Of a DNA stretch of 64,000 nt, positions 22,151 to 35,000 are shown one piece after another. The position numbers and the translations under genes were made by a program. Source of the stretch: Symsagittifera roscoffensis (Eukaryota; Xenacoelomorpha; Acoela; Convolutidae); NCBI RefSeq assembly GCF_963678635.1, contig NC_087063.1, forward strand, positions 18,211,814-18,275,813, in the 5' to 3' direction. Each line of letters begins with the position of its first letter. The first letter of the stretch is position 1. Under the pieces are notes generated by a model. The model was not told the origin of the DNA. It saw only the letters and a list, made by a program, of their open reading frames with translations, and did not search any database.

Positions 22151-23542
22151 TTGAAGTTGAACTCAATCTGTTTTGCGCGCCTGTTGCCTATAGTCAGTAG
22201 CAAAAACGTTCAAAAAAAAATTTTAAATCGAGATTTTTTGATGGAAAAGTTTCCTCGTGCGTTCGTTGATACCCTATGGAGTTTGGTCACATCTACAGGG
22301 CGTATTCTTACCACTCACCCATCAACTTACTTAAAACCACCGGGTGTGGCTTTTAGACTGTGTGACAGACAGCACCGATCGGGCAGGGGTGATGACGTCG
22401 AACAAAACACCTGTCTCATAACCACGCCCACTCGCAAATGTGGGGAAGAAGACTACGATAAACATAAATTATTAAACGGAAGCAAACAACATTGCTGCAG
22501 CTGTTCTTGTAATGGTACAACTACCGACATACCTACAACGCCAAGATACAAAAATTCACAACTTGTACCTCAATCCGATGAGAACTCAAACCCAATTACG
22601 AATCCTCAACCGCCTTGCTCGTACCAACGAAGCCAGCATGACTACACCTACCACCGCTGTGACTCCTCGAACATACCTTGTTCACATCACGTGGGTCATC
22701 CAGGTAGTTTCGGAGGAACTCCTCATGAGTTTTTGACTGCGGCGACGGCGGGTAGCCCCTTGGGAATGCCGGTGGGTGTGGTTGCGGTGGAGCGTAGCGT
22801 GTGGCGGGAGATGGAGAGCGAGTTGGTGCAGATGAGGACTCTTTGCCACGCCCTTCAAGTTCATATTTCGACCACGCAGGTAAAAAAAAAGTCCAACAAT
22901 TTAACCTGTTTTTTTTACCACCTTCTTTACCCTTCACGATTTTTTCACCCCATCAGTTGTTTATTCGACTACAGTATAGCGACATTTCAATCCCAATCAG
23001 ATAGGTTATACAATTCATTTGAGAAGGTGGCGATGGGAAAAAAATAGGAACAACGGTGTTAATTTTCAATCTGTGATAACAGCCATTGCCTTCTTAAGCA
23101 AGTTATCCCAATTTTGGCCGCCCGCCCGTGAACAAATTTTACCTTCGCCAAATGCTTCCCGCCGATTTAGCCTTTGGGGCAGCACCTCTCCCCTTTTTAG
23201 CAATTCAGTGTTGTAAATATCATAGCGAATTCGATCCTATGTTCTTAGACATTCTCACAAGACGCCAGTACCCAAACTATCACCCACGAAACAACATCGG
23301 CCAAAGAAACCCACACAACAAGAGGAACTAATCAAGTTAATGAGGAATTGTCTTCGGTCAATGTCAACCTCATTACCCAATCAGAATTACAAAAGAATTA
23401 CCGAGAAGACGGCGAGAGCGACCTACGCTCTGCCATCCAATCCAATGCATCCAGCGGCTGCACGTCGCCCAATGTTTTTCACACCCCTAATTCTAATAAT
23501 ATTTTAACGCCGATCGGCAATTTTGCTACACAAAGAAACTAA
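22151..23542 (+). CDS. Unidentified two-exon gene (3' part) with polyadenylation signal
   Basis: Exon A is open from at least 22151 (first ATG 22151; a later in-frame ATG at 22241) to 22879, where CAG is followed by a GTAAAA donor. Exon B starts after TTCTTAG at 23249 and ends at TAA 23540-23542. Both junctions are phase 0, so the frame is kept. AATAAA follows at about 23550. The product would be about 340 aa: a Cys-rich patch (CCSCSC) near residue 116, a Pro/Ser/Thr-rich middle, a helical Glu/Leu segment (about residues 217-240) just before the splice, and a Ser/Thr/Asn-rich tail. The upstream start is uncertain and more exons may exist. I do not recognise the family. The consistent splice phase, coding-like base use and polyA signal argue for a real gene. 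Confidence 0.55.
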
Positions 23543-23635
23543 ATATTGAATAAAGCTTTATTTTTTGTTGTCTTTTTTCTTAATAAGTTTCATTTTCTAA
23601 AACAAAGCCGAACAACCAAAAGTTAAACCAGAGCA

Positions 23636-23720
23636 GTAGCGTGCCGAGGAAAGGGAGGGGCGACCACCCCCCCCCCCCTCAATTCTGGTTGCCAAATTTT
23701 TCCAAAGGGTACCCCCTTTG
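23636..23720. repeat. C-rich possible transposon terminus
   Basis: The segment agtagcgtgccgaggaaagg followed by gaggggcgacca and a run of 13 C resembles the GC-rich ends of non-autonomous DNA elements found inserted in many invertebrate genomes. The matching other end was not found. Confidence 0.3.
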
Positions 23721-26700
23721 GTATAATTTTATGACATCCATTTTCGCTGAACAACCTCAAAACTTTTCTAAAGGCCTCTTTGGCCAATATGACTTATTTT
23801 AAGGGGGGAGCGCGCGTCGAAAAAAGCGCAATTTTTTGTCAAAATTTTCCAAAAAGTGCCTAAAAACTGCGGCGCAGAAAATTTTTCACAAAATAGGGTT
23901 CTTAAACTATTTTGGAAGAGCTTGGAAAATCAAATTGGTCAACCTAGAAAAAAAAAGAAAAATTTCAGGGAGAATAATTTCGAAGAATAATTTTGAAGAA
24001 AGGTAAAAAAAATATATGTTGAAGCAAAAAAGCGGCCAGCACTGAAAAAATTTACGCACACGTTATAAGTTTGAATCTTTTCAATTAATCATCGCAAAAT
24101 TAACTTAATAATTGCCTAACTGAACGCGTTATTGAAACTACAATGCTGATGTAAGTTATCCGGATAAGATCAACAAAATTTGAAATTTCAAACCTGTTTT
24201 TCTCAAATTACTTTTTAAAAAGGCAAAATTAAAGGAGACAAAACATGCCTAAATATTTACCAGAACGAACATGATGCAACTTTTCAGAGTTTCAGAACCA
24301 AAGTTTTACCCCACAATTGGCCATTTTGGCTATTTTTAACTGAATCAGAAATTACGCTTAAGCTACCAGGCTAATTAAACAGAAAGTTATAAGAAGAAAA
24401 GCCTCTTACAAAGCCCAACAATTTTCTACGAAGGTAAAATCTCCACACATTTGCGCAAATTGAGCAAAATTTGCCTTTAAGCAAAGATTACGGGTTTTAT
24501 TTAGTAAAAATCACATTTTTGATCATCACGTTGAATTTTTTGACTATCAAGCGGGTTTTTGGAGACTTAAACTTCTAAAACATTGTAGCACTCTGTAGGA
24601 GGCTTCTTTTTAAACAGTTTTCCTATCAATTAACGTGACAATTTTAGCTTAGTTTTTGATTAACTAAAAAGCCAAAATGATTAACTTTTGAGGAAAATTT
24701 GTTGCGAAATTCGCAAAATAAACAGCATTATGCTAATTCTAATACTTTTCTTAGCAAATTTTGTCTTCTTTATCTTTTGTTCTCGGCCCAAATTGAGGAA
24801 AACGCATTTGAAATTTCCAATGCTGGTCGTATTGTCCGGATAGTTTTAACCAGGACTGTATGTTTCGCAACGCAGTTCATTTCGAGCAGTCAAATTCCAG
24901 TATTTCAAGTTTTAAAATCATGTTTGATAATTACAAAGCTAGGTAAATTAGTTGAAAACAAAAGTTAGCCAAAAGACAGTGGGAAGCATCAACGAATTTT
25001 AGTAAAACGAAAAACAAAACGATTGGTTTGTTTTTAAGAAATTTTGATTTTTCGAATTTGGAAGAAAACATATCACGCTAAAGATTTTTACATGAGGAAT
25101 CTTTTTTTTTGCAAAAAAATAATAAATTTAAAAAAATTGGATCAATGCGTAACTTTTTGTTCCACTGGGAACTCTAAAAAATCAACTAAAAATCAACTTG
25201 CAAAATTTTAATTAGTTCAAGTTTAATCAAGCCATTTTTAAAATTTTTAATAGAGAAGGCAATTTGCCTTCGTTTTGGGGAAGAATGACAGGAATCATAA
25301 AGAAGGCCAATTCTAAAATCAAACCGTAAAAACTCAAACTTGAGCATGAGTTACTAGAAAGTGTTTTCCTAAAAATTTAAACACATTCTATATTTTGAAC
25401 TAAATTCTTTGACACTGAGAAGTTGAAAGTCATAAGGAACTTAAAACACACGAGCTTTTTAAAATCATTCAGCTCAAAATAAAGAAAAATCTCTCAAACT
25501 TCGCAATGAGTCATTTTTTCAAAACAAACTAGAAAAATCAAATCAACCTTTAACAAAATATGATTTGGCAATAATAAACCAATAACTGACCCGACCGGTA
25601 AATTTTGAATTGATACATTAATTTATTTTTTTTCCAAATTGAGTAGTTTTTTAGTGCGTGGTTTGAGCCCAATCAACAAATTGTTTTTTTTAAACAATTC
25701 CTGGTGCTTCATTTGATTATCGTTTATTTTTGTGAAATGGTCAACCAAAAGAAACACAGCTTGTTTTTCCAAAATATATTTTGTTTAGAATTTCTTATTT
25801 GGCACAGTGGAAGAGGTGAATCATGCTTAAAAACTGGCTTTCTGGAGCTGAATTTTTTTTTAGTTTTTAGTGTAATTGCTTGTTTTTCTATTTTCAAATA
25901 AACAAAAGAGCTTCAAATTAGACTAAGAAAATTTTTAACTAATCGTTTTTGTACAAAGAGCTTCAAATTAGGCTAATAAAATTCTCAAACCAATTGTTTT
26001 TGACAATGGAAAAAATTGACAGAAACTTTTCAACATTGACTAAATCATGACCGCCAAAAATACTTTCATAAGATATCTTTCGACATATTACTATGATCAT
26101 TTGCAAAACCCGCTCTTGCGTGGAAAAAAAACTAAGACTACCAAATATGAAATTCTTCCCAACTTTGGTATTCAAAACAAAAAATCTTGCTTGAAAATTC
26201 TAGATGAGAAGATATTTAAAATAGAGGAGCAGTAAATTTCCATTTATTCGGTAATAACAAGAGTTAAAATAGAACTTCAGTAAAACTGTGAAAAGTAGCC
26301 ACACTAGACTAGCAATCAGATCATTGAAAATAAAATTGGTGTTATTTCGTTTCCCGCACTTTTCTTTAGCCAGTATCATAAGTATGAATTTTGGAGCTAT
26401 ATCTTACCATGTCCTCTCACTGATTTATGTTAAAAAATTTTAAACTTCGCGAAAAATTTTATCTTAGGGTTTAAAGACCTTTAAAATCATTCATGATTTG
26501 AAAAAACTCTTCTTGTTGAAAACTGCAACTAAAGTAAGATGCCGCTTCAACCTAAAAAGTAAATACAGTACTATTGCGGATAGTACATCTTTTGTTCTGA
26601 TTGAAACGCATCAAATATTAAAAACGCATGGAGTTTTTTGCCATATGCGCACGTAATACCAGCAAAAATTCAAAAAAACTTGTGCGTCCATTTATAAAAC

Positions 26701-28073
26701 ATCTGAACCAAAACTCTGAATGCAACAATTCGAGATATACAGAGATATTTTTCCTGCTCAGACTCAATGTCTTTATATCTTTCTGAGATATTGATCTAGA
26801 TTTTTCTTCCTGTTGCATTTTTTGCCGGCTTCAAAGCGCAAGATATTTTAGGACAATATTTCGTTTACATTTTGTCAGATCAACTATTGACATCTTTATT
26901 TTTTTTTGAAAGCGATATTTCGCCATACTGCATCTTAGTTTTTGATAATGCAGCCATGAGTGATATTCAAGTTCCAGGGAACTCAAAAGAATCTGAATGG
27001 GACAACTGATTCATCATTGCTTCTGGAAAAAAAATAAAATAACGCGTGCTAATCGCAAGCTTAAAAAAGATTCCAAATTCTTCTTCAAGGCAACAAGGGG
27101 AATGTTTTTTTTTTTCAAAAAAGTATCAAATTAATTACACACTTGCTGTTTCTCTGTGCATCAGAAAAATGTACTTCGAACTAATTTAATATTTTCCTGA
27201 AAATCGGATACAGGCTTAACTATTCTATTATCTGATCTAAATGCCGTGATGTAGTAACGTCGTTGCCAAGGTTCCCCCCTTTTTAACTCTAAACAACTTA
27301 ACACCCTACAATTTCACTCCCTACTTTTTGTTGCCTTAGCAATATAACATCGCTACATTTTAAAACAATTTCTATGACTTTCTATGACCGTTTTAATCTA
27401 AAATGAAAAGAAAACTTACTTCAAAGGGGATTTCGGTAGCCATCAAAGAATTAAACGAGAGAAATTTTTGCCATTTAAAGCCAGACAAATTTGCGCTACT
27501 TAATTTGCGTACGTGTTGAATAGGAATGACCTTGCAAATGATTTCAATGAAACGTTTCAAACCAAAATCAATGGCCTTGCCAATATTTTCAATGAATCAT
27601 TCCAAAATGAACCAAAAACAAGCAATAGTTCAATGAACTTCAAAAAACCGCAAATAATTAGACGTCCTTTGACTAATATGGCCTAATTTTCTAGACATTT
27701 TCAGCCGGTATAGAAATTTTAAAAAGGTTTAACCAATGCCAAAAGCCTTAAAAATCATTATTTTTAGAATCATTCTCGAACTTAAACTTATGACCTGATC
27801 GTTTTGTCAGCTTTTTTTGAACTGTTGGCACATAAACGCAAAGCTAAAGGGTTTGCCAGCCCGTAGTCCCAACCTAGCATCCCGAAAATAAGGGCAATTG
27901 TCCTGGGATTCAATTGCTGAGGCACGATTCATGTTCTTGCGTTTAGTTACGTTTCCGGGAGTCTGCAAGGAAACGTCTTTTCAAAAAAAGCTGACAAAAA
28001 TTTCAGTAGGATTAAAATTTGAATTTTAATAATACGAAAGAACAAACAAAAATGAAATAAAATTTACAATGGT
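23721..28073. other. AT-rich gene-free stretch
   Basis: About 4.3 kb of very AT-rich sequence. ORFs at 24699, 25704 and 26047 are short and compositionally biased. I see no gene, RNA or array. Confidence 0.5.
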
Positions 28074-28445
28074 TCAACACAAACTAGATAACGCTCTGAA
28101 AAAGTACAGATCAGTTTTGTCTTCGTAAACGGACATTATGTTTTGTATTCTTTCATTTAATACTCGATACTTTTTCTTTTTTGTGAATTTATGGCCACTC
28201 GATGCATCAAAAAAGTTGCGTTTTTGTATGGAAGCGTCTTTTTGCAGGCTACCCACTACTTTCCACATATTTGGGTGGGCTCCGCTGAAATATGATTGAA
28301 TCCCGAAATGCCATCCCTCGACAGCATTTGTTGTTCGAGCAATCCCCATCACGGCCGCATCTCGCTGGTTCCAAAGGGAGGGTGGGAATGAAACTTCACG
28401 GTTTGGCACCAAGCTTTTTACAGCATGCAGCAATTCATACAGCAT
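28074..28445 (-). pseudogene. C-terminal fragment of a MULE-type transposase-like protein
   Basis: The minus-strand 123-aa frame contains SLWNQRDA followed by RTTNAVEGWHFGIQSYFSGAHPNMW and a C-terminal helix-rich tail. From general knowledge, the NNAVEGWH-type block with a downstream HPNIW-type motif is characteristic of the C-terminal region of MULE-like transposase proteins common in invertebrates. The catalytic DDE part is not seen upstream, so this is a fragment or a last exon. A second relic at 36688-37180 shows the same block. Confidence 0.6.
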
Positions 28446-29607
28446 TAGATTTAATAGTGAAATGACTAGGTGTTAAAATGTACTGTATTAAACTGGAAAA
28501 TAGGAGTTATATTGTCGATTTAAATTGTTTAGTAGTGAAATGACTAAGTGTTTAAAAGTACGGTGTTAAATTGCATGTCATTAAATTGTAGGACACCGTT
28601 GCCAACAATGAGCAAAAATATGATAGTCGCACATTAATTAGTTTGCACAAACTACATGCCCTGACCGAATTCGACCCTCCGGTTGCTGTGGTCCGAAGCA
28701 TGAAACTTACTTTAGGCCAAATAATCCGTATCAGACACTGAACAGTGACAACGATTGAAACTATTAATATATTCAAAGGTTTTTCCAACAAGTTTACAGG
28801 AACTTTGTTTGCTGGTCCTGTCCTACTTATTTAAAGTTTGTTGCTTTATTGACTTTTCCAAAAAACTTTAACCGTAAAATGGCTCTAGTCTACGCTTATT
28901 TGTCTTGAATTTTTGGCCGAAATGACTCAAACAGAAAGGGCCATTAACTTTGATCAGGAAATAATGGCTAGATGTTGGAAAAACAGTTCAGCCGCTATGT
29001 ATTTTCAAAAGGTCATGGCACGTTTTTACATCCAACCACTATTTCTTGATAAAAAAATGCCCTTGTAAACGAACACTGTGAAACGAAGAGTGAATCAGCT
29101 CAAATTGCCCCATTTAAAAACGAAACTTATAATCTGAATTGCTAAGCTATCTTATGTGTAAGCTAAAACATTTAATCTATGATAACACATAGCCAACAGA
29201 CCAGTTTAAAAATGTCAATGAACTCAAGAATACGAATTAAAAGCTTCGAAACTCGTAGGAAATAAATCAGCTTGAAGCTCTTTGAATTTTCAGAATCTTT
29301 TACAAATTACCCCTTTTAGAAAAAACTAACACAATTTGAGAACACTGTATCAATAGATACTTTTTTTTTTACTTTGCTACAAATTCTGAAAATTCATTTC
29401 CATTTGGAAGATTAAAGTCTATCAGATTTGTTTGCTCCGTCATTTATACCTTTTCCTCCATAAAAATTAAACACGACCTTGATAATTGAATTCACTGCGT
29501 TCATTTACACAAAACAATTTTCGGGATTTTGATTTGAGTAATTTAAATGTCTAGTTCATTATTTCATTCGATCTGATTGGTTTGAAATGTTGTGTCACTT
29601 TTTCTAG
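28446..29607. other. No gene recognised
   Basis: A minus-strand ORF at 28552-28791 lies just upstream of the MULE fragment but shows no transposase motif. The rest is AT-rich without signal. Confidence 0.35.
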
Positions 29608-29772
29608 AGTGTGCCGGGAAGACCACATGCTAAAAAGGCATTCCATCCCTGCTGTGACCTGGTGGAGAAGCCTCACCAAAAACCATCGTTCCACATCTAT
29701 CTACCCTTGTCTCCCTTTCAACACTGTGTGGATCTGGTTGTCGTGTATGATATAGTACGGACTGCCCATTGA
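29608..29772 (+). CDS. Probable terminal coding exon of an unidentified gene
   Basis: After a pyrimidine-rich acceptor (cactttttctag ending 29607) a 54-codon frame starts in phase 0 and ends at TGA 29770-29772. The base composition is much richer in GC than its surroundings and third positions vary as in real coding sequence. The peptide has the block HPCCDLVEK and then the hydrophobic block FQHCVDLVVVYDIV close to its end. No upstream exon was identified and I do not recognise the protein. The opposite strand also has an open frame, so the strand is not certain. Confidence 0.4.
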   Translation, partial: SVPGRPHAKKAFHPCCDLVEKPHQKPSFHIYLPLSPFQHCVDLVVVYDIVRTAH

Positions 29773-30049
29773 GATGTGTTTCTTGTCAGTCGTCTTTGTT
29801 GATAGGTGGTCTGGTTTCGTTGTTTTTGATCACACACTGAGCAAGCCACACAATCGCATCTTTGATACCTCAAAACAAATATTTTTGAAGGCCAACAAAA
29901 TAGAGTCGCTAAATTATAGTAATATAATTAATTTTTACTCACCGCCGAAGCGTGGCTTTGCACCACTTGCGATACAACACAGAAATAAAAACTAGAAGTT
30001 GAAAAAAATTGGAAAAAGTTGAAAAAATAGGTCTATGAAAACTTAAAAT

Positions 30050-31790
30050 TTCTTATGTATCGATAGAAGTCCATTCTAGGCAAACATGCCAGACATTTCA
30101 ATAATAAATTAGCAACGGAACAAAACGAACAAAGTGGAAACAAAGCCGAACATGTTTGAGCAGACACAAGCTGAGCCTAAAAAAAAGATTTAATAAAAAA
30201 GACCTTTAACATTTCAAGCCCCACCTGAAACTACAATGAACAACATTTGCAGTTGCAACTACACGCAAATTAGCTTACAGCACAAGAAAAATCAAGGAAG
30301 TTGCAACTAAGCCGACATTCTTTGAGCAGCCACCAGTTGAGCCGAAAAAAAAATGATTTTATTTTTTTAAAATCTTGAAAGCGACTAGATTGAACAACAC
30401 TTGCAACTGCAATGAAAGTTGCTTACATCAACGATGTGGCAACTTAGCCGACAAAACTTGAGCAGAAACGCCAAGCCGATTTTCCTTTCAAATTCAAAAC
30501 TAAGTTAGAAAAATTTACGCCTTTCTCCCCTTATAAAACACACAGGCATATAAAAACCTTTTTTGCGCGTCAGGCGACGCAAAAAAAGTCTACTAAGCCG
30601 ATGTAAAACAAGCCGAAACCTATTGAGCCGAAAAAAAATGAAATTTTAACAAAATGAGTAGTAAAAAACTACCAACTTAACAATTGCGAATTTGAGCGTA
30701 AAATTGTGTTTCCCTTGAAACGATCGAAAATTAGGTCAGTAAGCCGATATCAAATTGGATTAATAGTTTGGGCCGAATAAATTTTTTGTGCGGAACAAAA
30801 AAAGAAATAAGAAGTCAAGGTAAGTACAATTACAAAACTGCAGGAGTAAATCAAACACCGGAAGCAACCTTACACAAAAAAGCGCGCAGCAAAAAAAAAC
30901 AGTTCTGAGATATGGCAACTAAACCGACAAAAGATAAGCAGACAAAAAATTGGCCAAAAACTTTATTTGAAACCGAAAATTTCCTATTTGAAACAAGAAT
31001 ACCCGGTTACTATGCACGTAACACAGAATTTTCCAACCACAGTCTTAAAAAATACAAAAAGTTTTCTCAAATTGGTGTCCTTTTTTCTGCATCTTTGTGA
31101 TGAAAAAATCTGAACAAAAAATAGAGTTTATTTGAGAGTCATAGTAAAAAAGGTCGCTTGGAAAACTGGAAAACAGTTTTTGAAAAAAAATGACTAGAAA
31201 AACGAAAAAAAAAATTGAAATAGAAAAGAAATTAAAACTTTTTTTGAATTTTCGATTCCCAAAATTGCGCTAAAAAGCACCAGAGAAACTACCTTTGCTT
31301 GAGTTTTCATGACTTAAATAAGCTAGTGCAATGACTAACTACCTTACTAAGTAGCTCGAAATTATATTGGACCAAAAATTTCAAACCAGTTTTTCTCGAC
31401 ACTGAATTTTTTTTGAACTTTTCTATGTCGTGACAGTCACGACTCAAAGGGCTTTAATATGATATATCACTCAACCTTGTCCGATGATTATTTGTGGTAG
31501 CTGATTTTGCGTGGGAAGCACAAAAACTAAAACACAACCGAATACAAAGTTCCTCCCCATTTTCAATGGTCGGAACAAAAAAAAACAGGTTGTGGTCAGA
31601 TTCGACTCCAGGACCTTTGCCGTCCCAGGCGTATTCTTAACCTCAAGGCCGGCAACGCTGAGAAATTTGAATTAATTATGAAACAAGGTATCACTAGAGA
31701 TGAGTACTGTGAACAAAACTTTTTACGGGAAAAAAGTCTAGTACCCGATTGAAATACCCTTGCTTATCGCAGAGTAAAAAAATGATATCA
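30050..31790. repeat. Dispersed repeat family with an internal ~150-bp tandem array (longest member)
   Basis: The left end (cgatag/aaaag, then attctaggcaaacatgcca, about 30060-30090) and the right end (aagtctagtaccc, then cccttgcttatcgcag, about 31735-31775) both reappear at 47385-47415 and about 47805-47850. Inside, units with gcaactaagccgaca and ttgagcagaaac, then ttgagccgaaaaaaaa, recur near 30150, 30308, 30440, 30592, 30736 and 30908. A tRNA-like segment in reverse orientation lies at about 31590-31665. It looks like a non-autonomous mobile element with a variable array. Confidence 0.55.
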
Positions 31791-32062
31791 TGTATCAAGA
31801 AAATTTGAAACTATCGTGTTCAGCTATGCGCAGCGCGCCTATTTTTATATTTTTTTATATAGTCGACCTTGAATTTTCTGTGTCGATGACCTCGATTAAT
31901 CGGTTTTTGAAAACAAACCAATATTTCACTGCGGTCATTAAGGTTTCAAAATTACACCCGAAAGTTGAGACGGCACTTCCCGACTATTTGTATTCTAACG
32001 AAGGCGTTTTGTGGCAGCTATCTTCTGAGAAAATGAAATATCGTATTTTGATACCTCCTTAC

Positions 32063-35000
32063 CTTGTCCATGTAGAGCGGACACTCCCCTGACGGAGCAG
32101 TCTCTGCTGCCCATTTTAGAGGCACTGTCACTGAAGGCCTCTCTAATCTGGTTCACATTCAGACACCCCACCATGTCCTGCTTGTTGCAGAGGAACAGAA
32201 GAGGCACCCCCCGCATGTGCTCATTTCTGATCATCTTCTCAAACGCCACTCTGCTGTCATCCACTCGTGCCTGAATAACATGAATACTTGAAACCACATG
32301 CAGAAATTACAAACCCAAATTAAGTTGGATCAGGCAGAATTGGTTAAGTTGAAAGTAGAATCTAGATTTTAAAAAATGTCGGAGGGGGAGGGAGAGAGTG
32401 GCACATTGAGGAGAGTAGAAGCATTTATTCAAGATTTAAAGAAGCAGTTAAAAAATTGAATTTCGTAGCTTTTTTTATCGTTATATATTTCATTTATAAC
32501 GTCTACTTTATCGTGTTTTTACGGATGATTTGGTTGTTTCGATTTGGGTCAATCCTGTTGCTGCAGCTGTTCAAGATGGAAGAACAGCCAGAGTGGCGCT
32601 GTGCGAGAGCGCATCCTACCCTCATTTGAGTTTTTTAGAAGTTCACTCAAGGATTGCTTATTCACTCAAATTTGACTGTATGTCTTTCAGTATAACATTT
32701 CACAGTTTTAGTATACAGGTGCTTGAGGTCTATTCTATGATGTTTAAAAACTGAATCAGTTGACAGTAGGTCGGCTAACACTTTCTCTCATTTTGTTTTC
32801 AATGTTCCTTTCAGTTTGCTATTGCTCGTTGATTCTCTATAGTCTCCATATTGCTGAGGATGGCTTCCGAGATAGAAATGTTTGACAAGCAAGTCATTAT
32901 GCTCTTAAACAGGGAAAATTTCGGTTCAATCGTGTAAATGATCTATGTTTGTCATTTCAACACAGCTAGTTCTAGTTCTATGTACAATTTTTTGTTTCAA
33001 TTGAAGTTTTGACCAGTTGGTGGTGTTCAAATTTGAAGATCAGACTGGTGCAGCGAAGTTCAATACGATGCACCTGCTTGCTTTATAACAGATGGCTTAC
33101 TTTCTTTTTGGCAACCCCAATCTCTTTTTGCACGTTTTTGAGTAAGTTACTTCAGGTCTGTACTCGTGCGCAAGTATAGATTATTGTTGTTCCCAATGTG
33201 AAAATGTTGTCATAAGTAGCAGTACCTCAATGTCTTCTATGATTAGAATCTTTAATAGTCCAGCCGTTTCGTGGGTCGGAGACAATTGGACTGCGTCGCA
33301 GTACCTCCGAGTCAAAAACCTTGTTTTCGTATTTGAGTCCTTAAAAATTTCTTGCTTCTTAATCTACCAGAATCATGTTTTTTTTGTATGGGACTGCGGC
33401 AGTAAAGGACTGAAATTGGTTTGTCGGTCTGAGAGACCTTGCCTCTCTTCTACCAAACTGTTTTAGCCTTCAAAAACGAATAATTTCAAGCAAGCAATTT
33501 TGAGGTAATAATTAACTAATCAAGGTCATGATTAATGCATGACTGATCAGATTGCTGCCGAGCTGTAAACTCTTTATGGTCGTTTCGCTGAGTGAGAAAG
33601 ATGCATGATTTGTTTTTCCTGTTTTTGCAATCGAGCGTTGTAAATAGCTGGTATTTCGTGTTTAGAAGAGATTGACAGTCTTGAAGAACTCGATGAGGCT
33701 CTGAACATCATCCAGCGTTTAATTGACAGCGCTCACAATTTCAATCAAGTTGATTCATTTCGATAATTCAGTTTGAACTCGTCCTGTTTTTAATCTTGTA
33801 TGATATCATGTACTAGGTGAAAAAGGTTTCGGATCAAAAATGTTTCGAATCAAGTTTGTGATCACCGTTAGCTCTATTAGATTTGAATTTAGTACACGCC
33901 GTTCTTTGACCAACGCGGTTTAACAATTATTCATAAACACTAATTCAAAAATTCGGTTTCAATCATTAGTTGAAACCCCCCTTTTACTGTTCTTTTTGAA
34001 CTTTAACTTTAACAAAAATTATTCAGAGTTGCAACTCGCATTTCAATCATAAGTAGATAGCTCTTTTTTCACTCTTTTAAAACTTTTATTTCAAGGAAAC
34101 TATGAAGTCTAGAAAATTTGGCTTGATAGATAACTACCGTTTGGCTTTCTTTTCGCAATATAATTTCAATCAAAGCTGTCAAATTTAGTTTGATTCACAA
34201 GTTGATACCTTTTTATTTTTTCTGAAGTTTTGGTTTGAATCATGAATTGATACCTGCCTTTAAATTCAACAAAAGCCACCATGATAAGAACTTTCGTTTC
34301 AACTTCAATAAGCGCATGCAAGATTTTTTAATAACAAGTTGATACCTACCCTTCGACTTTGGACTTCAATTGGACAACCTTGGACTTCAATATAAGCTAT
34401 CATCAATCGGAACTTTGGACTTAAGTATAAGTTACTATGAGCTGGACCTTGAACTTTATTATGAGCTATTATTAACCAAAACTTTAGTTTGAACCATTAG
34501 GCGGTACCTTCCTTTGGCTGCCTCTTTAACTTTAACTTCAACAAAAGCTAGTTAAGTACAATAGAATGTGATACTTACTTCGTCTAGTGAGTCTACAACC
34601 CAGACGACTCCATGGCACTCGGCGTAGTATTTGTCCCACAAACTCTGCAGTTCGTCTTGTCCTCCCAAGTCCCAGAACAGAAGATTCACACCCTACACAA
34701 ACATTACAGAATCATTCAATCAATTGAGTGGATTCCCATACAACATTGAGTCCCTATCCCCTTCGTAGAAAAAAAAGATAAAATATGCTTTGACAGCCCA
34801 TAAATCTCAAACGCATACTTGAATGAATTGCACGAACTGCTATATACAAAACATTGCATATTTTGGTTGAAAAATTATAATTTACAGTATTTACAAAGAG
34901 TCTAATAACAGGAAAGGTCCAAGCACGATTGGTTCAGAGGCCACTATTGGTTGATTATCATTTTAAAGCACGCACGCCCTGCTTTCTTTTCCAAGCAATC

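Noticed and set aside
29640-29790. Minus-strand exon opposite the 29608-29772 exon (MGSPYYIIHDNQIHTVLK)
   Set aside because: It is also open, but the plus strand has the better acceptor and a natural stop; kept only as a doubt in that entry.
26000-32000. Candidate fourth exon of ARFRP1
   Set aside because: I looked for a minus-strand GIxWM-type block after an acceptor in phase 1 and found none that fits.
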